A stretch of 64,000 nucleotides of DNA. It comes from Bacteroides cellulosilyticus (lineage in GTDB: Bacteria; Bacteroidota; Bacteroidia; Bacteroidales; Bacteroidaceae). The stretch spans positions 4,650,501 through 4,714,500 of the forward strand of contig NZ_CP081903.1 of the NCBI RefSeq assembly GCF_020091405.1, read 5' to 3'. Under the pieces are notes generated by a model. It was not told where the DNA came from. It ran no database searches and saw only the letters and a list, made by a program, of their open reading frames with translations. The translations under genes and the position numbers were made by a program. Positions 53,929 through 63,175 of this stretch are shown here, in pieces (within the stretch, counting starts at the first letter, position 1; every line of letters begins with the position of its first letter).

Positions 53929-54333
53929 ATGAAATACGTTCGTATACTTTTTGCTGTAGCTTTAGTTTTTATGGTGTGCTCGGCGTTCTCATTCAAGAAG
54001 GGTAAAGGAGAAAAAGCTGTGTATGCATTTGGTGTTGCTGCCTCTTTCAATGACACAGTGGTGTATTTTACCGATATTCAGGTATTGGATAGTGTGAAGT
54101 TGGATAAGGGTGGATTCTTGCCTAAACGTGATCTTTATACGTATCAGTTGAAGAATTATTTGGAATATGATTTGAAATCTCTTGACTATACTTGCATGAT
54201 CTATTTCTCTGAAAACAAGAAGAAGTTAGAAAAGGAGGCAGCAAAAGTGAAGAGCAAGTATAAGAAGAATAAAACGATAGTATTGATGCCTATTGCTCCT
54301 GAAGCTTTCCGTTTCAAGAAGCCGGAAGAGTAA
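53929..54333 (+). CDS. Small exported protein of unknown function
   Basis: 134 residues from ATG 53929 (MKYVRILFAVALVF); the frame is open further upstream but that part overlaps the promoter. Signal peptide to about VCSAFSF. The mature part is very lysine-rich near its end (KKKLEKEAAKVKSKYKKNK). No family recognised. Transcribed from repeated element copy C; the next gene follows 56 bp later. Confidence 0.75.
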   Translation: MKYVRILFAVALVFMVCSAFSFKKGKGEKAVYAFGVAASFNDTVVYFTDIQVLDSVKLDKGGFLPKRDLYTYQLKNYLEYDLKSLDYTCMIYFSENKKKLEKEAAKVKSKYKKNKTIVLMPIAPEAFRFKKPEE

Positions 54334-54389
54334 TTTGCTTTATTTCCTTAAGAGGTTAAGGAATTTACTTAAAATAATAGACTGTAGTC

Positions 54390-56108
54390 ATGAAAACGAA
54401 ACTTTACTTCTTTTTGTGGATTTGTCTTTCTGCATTGCTAATTGCATGTGTTGACGATGATATAGAGCCGGATGTTATTCCTGTAACAGGTGTGTCATTG
54501 AATAAGACTACCCTTGCGTTAGAAATAGGAGGAAGTGGGAGTTTGATAGCTACTGTTACTCCGGATAATGCTACAAATAAAAAGGTTACCTGGAAATCTA
54601 GCGATACTAGTGTGGCTACGGTGAATGCAAATGGTGAAGTAACAGCCTTGGCAACCGGAACTGTAGTTGTAGTGGTGATTACGGAAGATGGTGCGGAGGT
54701 TGCGACATGTACTGTGACTTGTGGTGATGGGGCTGTGGAACCTGAGATACCTGTAACCGATGTTGCATTGAATAAAAGTACTCTTTCGCTAACAGAAGGG
54801 CAAAGTGAAAGCTTGCAAGTCGTCATCACGCCAGATGATGCTACAAACAAAAAAGTCGCTTGGGTTTCGAATGATGAAAGTGTGGCAATGGTTGATGTAA
54901 ATGGTAAGGTTACGGCTTTAAAGGCCGGAAGTACTACCATTGTGGCTGTAACGGAGGATGGTGCGATGATGGCTTCCTGTAAAGTGACTGTCTTCAAAGG
55001 AACTCGTACGGTTCTTGCATATATTGCGGCGGATAATACCCTTGCTTCATTTGCTTCTTTGGATTTAGCGGAGATGAAAGCGGGTATGGCGAAAGTTCAA
55101 GATTCTAATGTGCATTTTCTGGTTTATATAGATGATGGTAAATCTCCTCGTCTGCTTGAGCTGAAGAATGAAAAGGGGGCAGTAGTGGAAACGGTAGTGG
55201 AAACTTATGGAAGTCGTAATTCTGTAGGTGTATCTGAAACGCAGGAAGTTTTTGCAAAAGTCTTTTCGAATTCCAAATATCAGGCTGACAGTTATGGATT
55301 GGTTTATTGGTCACATGGTGATGGATGGTTGCCTTATCCGTTGCGTGCCGGTACTCGTTGGGTAGGCCAGGATAAAGGTAATGGTGATAATAGAATGAAT
55401 ATCTCTGAATTTGTTGAGATATTAAAGTATGCTCCTCATTTTGATTTTATATTGTTCGATGCTTGTTTCATGCAGGCAGTAGAGGTTGCCTATGAGTTAC
55501 GTGATTATACGGATTATTGTATAGGTTCTCCGACTGAAATTCCGGGTCCTGGTGCCTCGTATGATGTAGTTGTTCCTGCTATGTTTTCTGCTGAGGATGC
55601 GGCAGTGAATATTGCTAAGGCCTATTATGAACCTTATGCGGCTAAATATAATGAAGGTAAAGGTTTGTCAAATAGTAATTGGACAGCAGGTGCCTCTGTG
55701 TGTGCGCTGAGAACGGATAAATTGGTTGATCTGGCAAGAATAACGAAACAGGTTTTGCCTGGAGTAGTTGATAATGTGCAATTGCGCAGTTTGATTTTTG
55801 ATTATGATAAACGTCGAGGTTCTGATGGATTTCAGGATGGTCATGTAGGTTATTATGATATGGCAAATATGATGAAAAAAATTACTGATAATGGTGGTTA
55901 TCTAACGTGGAGGCAGGCTTTTGACGCAGCTGTAGTATATTGGGCGACTACTTCTATGAACTATTCTGCTTATATTGGTATGTTTTCTATGGAAGGCACT
56001 AATGGAGTGTCCTGCTATATTCCTTCAGTTTCTAATACTGTTACTGATAAAGCATATCGCTCTACTGAGTGGTATACATTCGCCGGCTTTGCTGCATTAG
56101 GCTGGTAA
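54390..56108 (+). CDS. Clostripain-family (C11) cysteine peptidase lipoprotein with two Big2 domains
   Basis: 572 residues. Lipobox LLIACVDDD. Two bacterial Ig-like (Big2) domains (about 30-115 and 120-205), each with the typical TNKKVTWKSSDTSVATVNA-type and ALATGT-type blocks. The C11 domain follows (about 208-570) with catalytic His309 in YWSHGDGW and Cys359 in FDACFM. It is likely a surface cysteine peptidase; C11 enzymes usually cut after Arg or Lys and need self-cleavage. Substrate unknown. Confidence 0.9.
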   Translation: MKTKLYFFLWICLSALLIACVDDDIEPDVIPVTGVSLNKTTLALEIGGSGSLIATVTPDNATNKKVTWKSSDTSVATVNANGEVTALATGTVVVVVITEDGAEVATCTVTCGDGAVEPEIPVTDVALNKSTLSLTEGQSESLQVVITPDDATNKKVAWVSNDESVAMVDVNGKVTALKAGSTTIVAVTEDGAMMASCKVTVFKGTRTVLAYIAADNTLASFASLDLAEMKAGMAKVQDSNVHFLVYIDDGKSPRLLELKNEKGAVVETVVETYGSRNSVGVSETQEVFAKVFSNSKYQADSYGLVYWSHGDGWLPYPLRAGTRWVGQDKGNGDNRMNISEFVEILKYAPHFDFILFDACFMQAVEVAYELRDYTDYCIGSPTEIPGPGASYDVVVPAMFSAEDAAVNIAKAYYEPYAAKYNEGKGLSNSNWTAGASVCALRTDKLVDLARITKQVLPGVVDNVQLRSLIFDYDKRRGSDGFQDGHVGYYDMANMMKKITDNGGYLTWRQAFDAAVVYWATTSMNYSAYIGMFSMEGTNGVSCYIPSVSNTVTDKAYRSTEWYTFAGFAALGW

Positions 56109-56362
56109 TATTTTCTTTTTAATATATAAGTGTGGTGTTTGAGCCTGTAAATTAGCCTCAAACCGGATATCTGTGTCTCTTCTTATGCGTCTAAATTAAG
56201 GGTATATGAACTTTCTCTCTTTGAACATGTAACATGCTTCTAATGGACTTAATGTGTGCTATTATGTTGTTATGTTGCGGTTTAACATTATTTTCCATCG
56301 GAAATTATTTTCTTTAGGAAAATATTCTTTTCTTTGCACTATCAAAATTAAAATAAAGAAGT

Positions 56363-58861
56363 ATGAAGTATATAATTATTGGAGGTGTTGCCGGGGGAGC
56401 TACGGCGGCGGCACGTTTAAGAAGAGTTGATGAGAAATCTGATATTCTTTTATTTGAGAAAGGGAAATACATTTCGTATGCAAATTGCGGCTTGCCTTAT
56501 TATATAGGTGGTGTCATCGCAGAGCGTGAGAAATTGCTGGTGCAAACGCCGGCTTCTTTCGGCCAACGCTTTCGTATAGATGTACGTGTGGAGAATGAGG
56601 TTATTGCTATTCATCCTAAAGATAAAACGATTACTGTTCGCACTGTAGACGGTCGCGAATATGAAGAAACCTATGATAAACTTTTGTTGTCTCCGGGTGC
56701 TACACCTGTTCGACCACCACTGGAAGGCATCGATTCTGAAGGAATTTTCACTCTCCGTAATGTTGAAGATACCGATCATATAAAGTCTTATCTTACGGAA
56801 AACTCCGTAAAGCGCGCGGTTGTAGTAGGTGCGGGCTTTATTGGACTGGAGATGGCAGAAAATTTGCATCATGCCGGAGTTGCCGTATCAGTTGTGGAAA
56901 TGGGTAATCAAGTGATGGCGCCCATTGATTTTTCGATGGCTGCACCTGTTCATCAACATTTGATACAGAAAGGTGTGTCGCTCTATCTGGAAGAAGGAGT
57001 GACTCATTTCCAGCGTACAGAACAAGGTATTACCGTCTTTTTGAAAAGTGGAAAAACGATTCCGGCAGATATGGTATTGCTTTCTATCGGAGTACGCCCG
57101 GCAACGGCTTTGGCTAAACAAGCCGGACTGAAGATAGGTGAAGCAGGTGGTATCTGGGTAAATGAATATCTGGAAACTTCTGCAAAGGATATTTATGCTG
57201 TAGGGGATGCCATTGAATATCCGCATCCATTGACCGGGAAACCGTGGTTGAATTATCTGGCAAATCCGGCTAATCGTCAGGGACGTATTGTGGCTGATAA
57301 TATGGTATTTGGTAATAAGGTTGCTTACGAAGGTGCTATCGGTACTTCCATCGCAAAAGTATTTGATATGACGGTTGCTTCTACGGGACTTGCTGCTAAG
57401 CGTCTGAGGCAATGGGAGATGGAATATCAAAGTTCTGTTACTCATTCGTCTTCTCATGCCGGGTATTATCCGGATGCATTGCCCTTGACTTTAAAATTGA
57501 CATTTCATCCTGTCACAGGAAAATTATATGGTGCGCAGGGTATTGGCTATGAGGGCGTGGACAAACGCATTGACCAGATTGCCGGCTTGATCAAACGTGG
57601 TGGAACGGTATATGACTTGATGAAAACGGAACATACTTACGCTCCTCCGTTTTCTTCTGCAAAAGATCCTATTGCTATTGCCGGATATGTTGCTTCTAAT
57701 ATTATCAGTGGTGCAATGCCTGTCGTAACTTGGCGAGAACTGGTACAGCATAAGAATGAAGTAATGTTAATAGATACCCGTACGGCTGAAGAATTTTCTT
57801 TTGGAACTATTCCGGGAGCAATTAATATTCCGTTGGATGATTTAAGAGAGCGTATGCTCGAAGTTCCTACTGACAAGCCGGTTGTATTGTTTTGTGCTGT
57901 GGGTTTGCGTGGATATCTGGCACAACGTATCCTGATGGGAAATGGATATAAGAATGTGCGTAATCTTTCGGGAGGATATAAACTGTATTCTGCTGCGGTT
58001 GCTCCGGTACCGGTACCTTCTATAGTGGATGCTTCAGTTGATGCTCGCGTAACTTTTGGCTCTACTGAAACTTCGGGAACTGTTGTGCAATCCGATTCTA
58101 TATTATCAGCTGGAGGTTCATCTAAAGAACCATTGAAAATCAATGCCTGTGGTTTACAATGTCCGGGACCTATCATGCAAGTGAAGAAGGCAATGGATAC
58201 TCTTGAACCGGGAGAACAGGTGGAGATTGTGGCAACTGATGCCGGATTTGCACGTGATGCTTCTGCCTGGTGTGATACGACGGGTAATCGTTTGGTGGGA
58301 AGCCATGAGGATAAAGGACGCTATACAGTAGTTATAGAAAAAGGTAATTTGAATATGGTCTGCCCTTCTTCCACCGGAACTGTAGCAGCGGGTAGGGGAA
58401 AAACATTGATCCTTTTTAGTGATGATTTGGATAAAGCTTTAGCTACTTTTGTATTGGCAAACGGGGCTGCGGCAACCGGACAAAAAGTTACGGTATTCTT
58501 CACTTTCTGGGGATTAAATGTTTTGAAAAAAATGCAGAAACCGAAAGTAAAGAAAGATATTTTCGGCAGGATGTTCGGTATGATGCTTCCTTCCAGTTCT
58601 TTGAAACTGAAATTGTCTCAAATGAATATGTTAGGTATGGGAAGTCGCATGATGCGCTTTTTAATGAAACGTAAAGGGGTAGATTCTTTGGAATCACTTC
58701 GTTCGCAGGCGCTTGCCCAAGGAGTCGAATTTATAGCCTGCCAGATGTCTATGGACATGATGGGAATCAGTCGCGAAGAGTTATTAGATGAGGTAACTAT
58801 CGGTGGTGTTGCAACTTACATGGAACGCGCAGATAAAGCCAATGTCAACCTTTTTATATAG
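56363..58861 (+). CDS. Four-domain fusion: CoA-disulfide reductase-like / rhodanese / TusA / DsrE-like
   Basis: 832 residues. An FAD/NAD(P)H disulfide oxidoreductase (about 1-450) with GGVAGGATAAARLR and the single redox Cys42 in SYANCGLPYYIGG, as in CoA-disulfide reductase. The rhodanese domain (about 460-550) has FCAVGLRGYLA (Cys near 511). The TusA domain (about 590-660) has CGLQCPGPIMQVKKAMD. The DsrE-like domain is C-terminal (about 670-832). The set suggests passing persulfide sulfur from a reductase through carriers. Cytoplasmic. A MarR gene follows 35 bp later. Confidence 0.92.
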   Translation: MKYIIIGGVAGGATAAARLRRVDEKSDILLFEKGKYISYANCGLPYYIGGVIAEREKLLVQTPASFGQRFRIDVRVENEVIAIHPKDKTITVRTVDGREYEETYDKLLLSPGATPVRPPLEGIDSEGIFTLRNVEDTDHIKSYLTENSVKRAVVVGAGFIGLEMAENLHHAGVAVSVVEMGNQVMAPIDFSMAAPVHQHLIQKGVSLYLEEGVTHFQRTEQGITVFLKSGKTIPADMVLLSIGVRPATALAKQAGLKIGEAGGIWVNEYLETSAKDIYAVGDAIEYPHPLTGKPWLNYLANPANRQGRIVADNMVFGNKVAYEGAIGTSIAKVFDMTVASTGLAAKRLRQWEMEYQSSVTHSSSHAGYYPDALPLTLKLTFHPVTGKLYGAQGIGYEGVDKRIDQIAGLIKRGGTVYDLMKTEHTYAPPFSSAKDPIAIAGYVASNIISGAMPVVTWRELVQHKNEVMLIDTRTAEEFSFGTIPGAINIPLDDLRERMLEVPTDKPVVLFCAVGLRGYLAQRILMGNGYKNVRNLSGGYKLYSAAVAPVPVPSIVDASVDARVTFGSTETSGTVVQSDSILSAGGSSKEPLKINACGLQCPGPIMQVKKAMDTLEPGEQVEIVATDAGFARDASAWCDTTGNRLVGSHEDKGRYTVVIEKGNLNMVCPSSTGTVAAGRGKTLILFSDDLDKALATFVLANGAAATGQKVTVFFTFWGLNVLKKMQKPKVKKDIFGRMFGMMLPSSSLKLKLSQMNMLGMGSRMMRFLMKRKGVDSLESLRSQALAQGVEFIACQMSMDMMGISREELLDEVTIGGVATYMERADKANVNLFI

Positions 58862-58896
58862 TTATTTGTTATTTAACAAATAAAGGAGAAAAATAT

Positions 58897-59259
58897 ATGG
58901 AAGACTTGTGTAAAATACGTGATGTTTACCGGGCGATAGCCGAGTTTGAAACCCAATTTATGCAGCAATACAATCTTTCGCTGAATGAAGGAATGTTGCT
59001 CTGTACACTTCTGAATACTCCCCGGCTTACTTCCGGGGAAATAGCAGAAGCCTTGGGATTAACTTGTTCTAATACTTCCAAGTTGATACGTTCTGTCGAA
59101 GAAAAGAAGTTAATAGCCCGTATTATTGGTAAAGTGGATAAGCGCCAAATGCATTTTTCATTGACTGCAGAAGGAAAAGAACAAATCACTGCAATCAAAA
59201 GTACTACTCATGAGATGCCTGAGCTCTTACAGCAAATAGTGGGTTTGCTGGAAAAATAG
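58897..59259 (+). CDS. MarR family transcriptional regulator
   Basis: 120 residues. The winged helix is visible: TSGEIAEALGLTCSNTSKLI (recognition helix) and RIIGKVDKRQMHFSLT (wing). It probably regulates the sulfur-fusion gene upstream, from which it is separated by 35 bp. An uncommon strong Shine-Dalgarno (aaaggag, 58881-58887) precedes the start. Confidence 0.88.
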   Translation: MEDLCKIRDVYRAIAEFETQFMQQYNLSLNEGMLLCTLLNTPRLTSGEIAEALGLTCSNTSKLIRSVEEKKLIARIIGKVDKRQMHFSLTAEGKEQITAIKSTTHEMPELLQQIVGLLEK

Positions 59260-59370
59260 AAGATGGAGATATTTTTATCTCCATCTTCAAAATTATTGAA
59301 ATTTTTCGTGGATTTTGCTTAAGATTGCTTTAATTTGCAGCTAATATATTAAGCATTATAGCAATTGGAT

Positions 59371-62205
59371 ATGCAAAAATTATTATCCTTGCCGCCTAAT
59401 CTTGTGTCGGCATTCTATGAATTAGAAAATGTAGACCGTACGGAATGGTTTTGTACATCTGACCCTATAGGGATGAAACTGGGGTCGGGTGGAGGAACCA
59501 CTTGGCTTCTGCGGGAATGGTATAGAAACCAACAAACAGAACACTCAACAGAGAAACGTATTCTGCTGCATGCCGGTGGACAAAGCCGCCGCCTCCCTGG
59601 ATACGCTCCCTCTGGGAAAATATTAACTCCGATACCTGTATTTCGTTGGGCACGTGGACAGAAGTTGGGACAGAATTTATTGTCTTTGCAAGTTCCACTT
59701 TATGAGAAAATCATGGAACGGGCACCGGAAAAACTGCGTACTTTGATTGCGAGTGGAGATGTGTATATTCGTGCTGAGAAACCTTTACAGGACATACCGG
59801 ATGCAGATGTGGTATGTTACGGACTTTGGGTAGATCCGGCATTAGCGACACATCATGGAGTGTTTGTTTCGGATCGGAAACAACCGGAAGCATTGGATTT
59901 TATGTTGCAGAAACCGTCATTGCAGGAACTGGAGAATCTTTCAAAGACCCATCTCTTCCTGATGGATATAGGAATCTGGTTACTGAGTGATCGGGCTGTA
60001 GAGCTATTGATGAAGCGTTCGCAGAAAGATGGTCCGGGTTCTGATTTAAAGTACTATGACTTGTATTCAGATTTCGGCTTATCCCTTGGTAATCATCCAC
60101 GCATTACTGATGATGAGTTGAATAGGCTGTCTGTAGCTATATTGCCATTACCCGGTGGAGAATTCTACCACTACGGCACAAGCCGTGAACTACTTTCCTC
60201 AACTGTTACTTTACAAAATAGGGTGTACGATCAGCGTCAGATCATGCACCGGAAAGTAAAGCCCAATCCTGCAATATTTGTACAGAATGCAGAAGTCGGT
60301 ATCTCTCTTTCTTCCAATAATGATAACCTTTGGATTGAAAATAGCTTTGTCGGTGCATCATGGAAGATAGGTTCCCGGCAAATCATTACGGGAGTACCGG
60401 AAAATGACTGGACGTTAGAATTACCGGATGGAGTTTGTATAGATATTGTGCCTCTTGCAAAGAAGCATTGGGCAGTTCGTCCGTATGGTTTCGATGATGT
60501 ATCTAAAGGAGATATCCGGGATGAAAAGACTTTGTATCTGGGGATTTCCTTCCCTAATTGGTTAGCGGAGCGTGGACTGACTCCGGATGATGTAACTGGA
60601 AGAAAAGATGACTTACAGGCTGCCGGAATCTTCCCTGTGGTAGAAGGTGTTGAGCAGATGGGCGAAGTACTTCGCTGGATGACTTCGGAGCCGGAATTGA
60701 TAGAAGGTAAGGAAATCTGGCTGAACAGTCAACGTCTTTCTGCCGATGAAATCTCAGCGAAAGCTGATTTACGTCAATTATATGCCCAGCGCGAGAGTTT
60801 CCGGAAAGGTAATTGGGAGTTGCTGGCACGCAATTATGAGAAGAGTGTCTTCTATCAGTTAGATTTGGCTGATGTTGCCGAAGATTTTCATTGTTTGAAG
60901 ATAGATAAACCGGATGTGTTACCGGCTGATGCACCTCAGATGCAGCGTATTCATAATCGGATGCTTCGGGCTCAGATAGATAAACTGAACGGAAAAGACT
61001 TTCAGAATGATGAAAAAGAGGCTTTTGGATTACTGCGCGAAGGATTACTTTCTGATTTGTATGAAAAGAAAAGCAGCCCATATCTGAATGTATACAGCGA
61101 TCAGATTGTTTGGGGGCGCAGTCCCGTACGTATTGATGTTGCAGGTGGTTGGACGGATACTCCGCCATATTCTCTTTTTGCCGGTGGAAATGTAGTGAAT
61201 CTGGCGATTGAACTGAATGGACAACCTCCTTTGCAGGTTTATGTGAAACCTTGCAAAGAATATCGCGTTGTGTTGCGTTCTATTGATATGGGAGCGATGG
61301 AAGTAGTGAATACTTTCGAGGAATTGCAGGATTACTGTAAGATAGGTTCTCCCTTCTCTATTCCGAAAGCAGCGTTGACATTGGCTGGTTTTGGTCCGGC
61401 GTTTTCAGAAGTGGTTTATCCTTCGTTGGAGAAACAGTTGCAGGCATTCGGCACAGGTATAGAGATTACTTTATTGTCTGCTATTCCTGCAGGCTCGGGC
61501 TTGGGAACCAGTTCTATATTAGCTTCTACGGTTTTAGGCTCTTTGAGCGATTTCTGCGGCTTGATGTGGGATAAGAATGAAATATGCCGTCGTACACTTG
61601 CTCTGGAACAGTTACTGACAACGGGTGGTGGTTGGCAAGATCAGTATGGCGGAGTGTTACAAGGCATCAAACTGTTGCAAACAGAAACCGGGTTTGTACA
61701 GAATCCGTTAATACACTGGTTGCCTGAACATCTCTTTACGCATCCTGAATATCGTGACTGCCACCTATTATATTATACGGGAATTACACGTACAGCTAAA
61801 GGTATCCTGGCAGAGATTGTGCGCTCCATGTTCCTAAACTCATCTGCGCATTTGGCTATATTGGAAAATATGAAAGCGCATGCATTGGATATGGCAGAAA
61901 CCATTCAAAGGAACGACTTTGAAACCTATGGCGCATTGATTGGTAAAACGTGGATGCAGAACAAAGCTCTGGATTGTGGTACTAATCCTCCGGCGGTAGA
62001 AGAAATTATCAATAAGATTAAGGACTACACACTGGGATATAAACTGCCGGGTGCAGGTGGGGGAGGCTACTTGTATATGGTAGCGAAAGATCCGCAGGCT
62101 GCATTGCGCATCCGGGAGATACTGACGCAGGATGTACCGAACCCTCGTGCACGATTTGTAGAAATGGCGTTGTCGGGAACAGGATTCCAGGTGTCAAGAT
62201 CTTAA
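59371..62205 (+). CDS. fkp: Bifunctional fucokinase / L-fucose-1-phosphate guanylyltransferase
   Basis: 944 residues from ATG 59371 (MQKLLSLPPN); an in-frame TTG two codons earlier is less likely. The N-terminal half is the GDP-fucose pyrophosphorylase (HAGGQSRRLPGYAPSGK, 67-83). The C-terminal GHMP kinase half starts near 585 (DQIVWGRSPVRIDVAGGWTD) and has AIPAGSGLGTSS (about 705-716) and GAGGGGYL. It turns exogenous L-fucose into GDP-fucose, used for capsule and surface glycoprotein fucosylation in Bacteroides. It closely resembles B. fragilis Fkp. Confidence 0.96.
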   Translation: MQKLLSLPPNLVSAFYELENVDRTEWFCTSDPIGMKLGSGGGTTWLLREWYRNQQTEHSTEKRILLHAGGQSRRLPGYAPSGKILTPIPVFRWARGQKLGQNLLSLQVPLYEKIMERAPEKLRTLIASGDVYIRAEKPLQDIPDADVVCYGLWVDPALATHHGVFVSDRKQPEALDFMLQKPSLQELENLSKTHLFLMDIGIWLLSDRAVELLMKRSQKDGPGSDLKYYDLYSDFGLSLGNHPRITDDELNRLSVAILPLPGGEFYHYGTSRELLSSTVTLQNRVYDQRQIMHRKVKPNPAIFVQNAEVGISLSSNNDNLWIENSFVGASWKIGSRQIITGVPENDWTLELPDGVCIDIVPLAKKHWAVRPYGFDDVSKGDIRDEKTLYLGISFPNWLAERGLTPDDVTGRKDDLQAAGIFPVVEGVEQMGEVLRWMTSEPELIEGKEIWLNSQRLSADEISAKADLRQLYAQRESFRKGNWELLARNYEKSVFYQLDLADVAEDFHCLKIDKPDVLPADAPQMQRIHNRMLRAQIDKLNGKDFQNDEKEAFGLLREGLLSDLYEKKSSPYLNVYSDQIVWGRSPVRIDVAGGWTDTPPYSLFAGGNVVNLAIELNGQPPLQVYVKPCKEYRVVLRSIDMGAMEVVNTFEELQDYCKIGSPFSIPKAALTLAGFGPAFSEVVYPSLEKQLQAFGTGIEITLLSAIPAGSGLGTSSILASTVLGSLSDFCGLMWDKNEICRRTLALEQLLTTGGGWQDQYGGVLQGIKLLQTETGFVQNPLIHWLPEHLFTHPEYRDCHLLYYTGITRTAKGILAEIVRSMFLNSSAHLAILENMKAHALDMAETIQRNDFETYGALIGKTWMQNKALDCGTNPPAVEEIINKIKDYTLGYKLPGAGGGGYLYMVAKDPQAALRIREILTQDVPNPRARFVEMALSGTGFQVSRS

Positions 62206-62214
62206 TTAAGACCG

Positions 62215-62688
62215 TTATTCGTGATGGTAAGGACCGCCATTGAGTATATTCATGGCCCGGTATAACTGCTCTACAAAAATCAGCCGCACCATCTGATGCG
62301 AGAAAGTCATTTTAGAAAGGGACATTTTCTCATGTGCTGCCTGATATACTTTGGGTGAGAAACCATACGGTCCGCCGATAACAAATACAAGCCGTTTATT
62401 TACGGTGTTCATCTTGCGCTTCATATAGTCTGCGAACTCTATGGAGCGCATTTCTTTTCCCCCTTCGTCCAGCAATACAATCACGTCGCCCGGCTGGAAT
62501 GCCTTGCATATCAATTCCCCTTCTTTTTCTTTCTGCACTTCCATAGAAAGACTTTTCGTATTCTTCAATTCCGAGATAACTTCCATTTCGAAGGATAAGT
62601 AGCGTTTAGTACGCTGTACATAGTCATTAATGGCAGTTATAAAGTGCTGTTCTACAGTTCTTCCTACGACGAGTAATGTTGTTTTCAT
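62215..62688 (-). CDS. rlmH: 23S rRNA (pseudouridine-1915-N3)-methyltransferase
   Basis: 157 residues from ATG 62688 (MKTTLLVVGRT), the exact family length; nine extra in-frame codons upstream are ignored. SPOUT knot blocks DVIVLLDEGGKEMRS, FVIGGPYGFSPKVY and the C-terminal EQLYRAMNILNGGPYHHE are present. It methylates the pseudouridine at 23S position 1915 in the assembled ribosome. Convergent with fkp, 9 bp apart. Confidence 0.96.
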   Translation of the reverse strand: MKTTLLVVGRTVEQHFITAINDYVQRTKRYLSFEMEVISELKNTKSLSMEVQKEKEGELICKAFQPGDVIVLLDEGGKEMRSIEFADYMKRKMNTVNKRLVFVIGGPYGFSPKVYQAAHEKMSLSKMTFSHQMVRLIFVEQLYRAMNILNGGPYHHE

Positions 62689-62782
62689 GCTGCTTACATT
62701 CTGATTTGTGCACAAAATTAGCGCTTTTTTATTGTATTTTACAATAAATGCTTACCTTTGCGTATCATTAATACTTGTGATT

Positions 62783-63175
62783 ATGAAAAAACGAGTAGTT
62801 TTATTGTTGACCTGCCTCTTCTTATGGGTGTCCTCGATCTTTGCTCAGGACGTACCTGTGGGGGTGGTTGTGGCCTTCAAGAAGGGAAACTCTCAGGAAC
62901 TAAACAGGTATCTGGGTGATAAGGTGGATCTGATTATCCATAATCGCACGACCAATGCTGACAAGCAAACGGCAGAAGGAACTATGGCTAATTTTTTTGC
63001 CGAGAACAAAGTCAGTAGCTTCAATGTGAATCACGAAGGAAAGAGGGATGAATCAAGTTTCATCATCGGCACTTTGGGAACCGCAAATGGAAACTTTCGA
63101 GTGAATTGTTTCTTCAGAAAAGTACAGAACAAATATGTTATACATCAAATAAGAATAGATAAAACGAATGAATAA
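62783..63175 (+). CDS. DUF4783 exported protein
   Basis: 130 residues from ATG 62783 (MKKRVVLLLTCLFLW); upstream in-frame codons run into the rlmH leader. Signal peptide cut near SIFAQDV. The rest is a small NTF2-like fold with blocks NRYLGDKVDLIIHN and FRVNCFFRKVQNKYVIHQIRI. The family commonly lies before nadC; the two genes overlap by 8 bp. Function unknown. Confidence 0.85.
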   Translation: MKKRVVLLLTCLFLWVSSIFAQDVPVGVVVAFKKGNSQELNRYLGDKVDLIIHNRTTNADKQTAEGTMANFFAENKVSSFNVNHEGKRDESSFIIGTLGTANGNFRVNCFFRKVQNKYVIHQIRIDKTNE

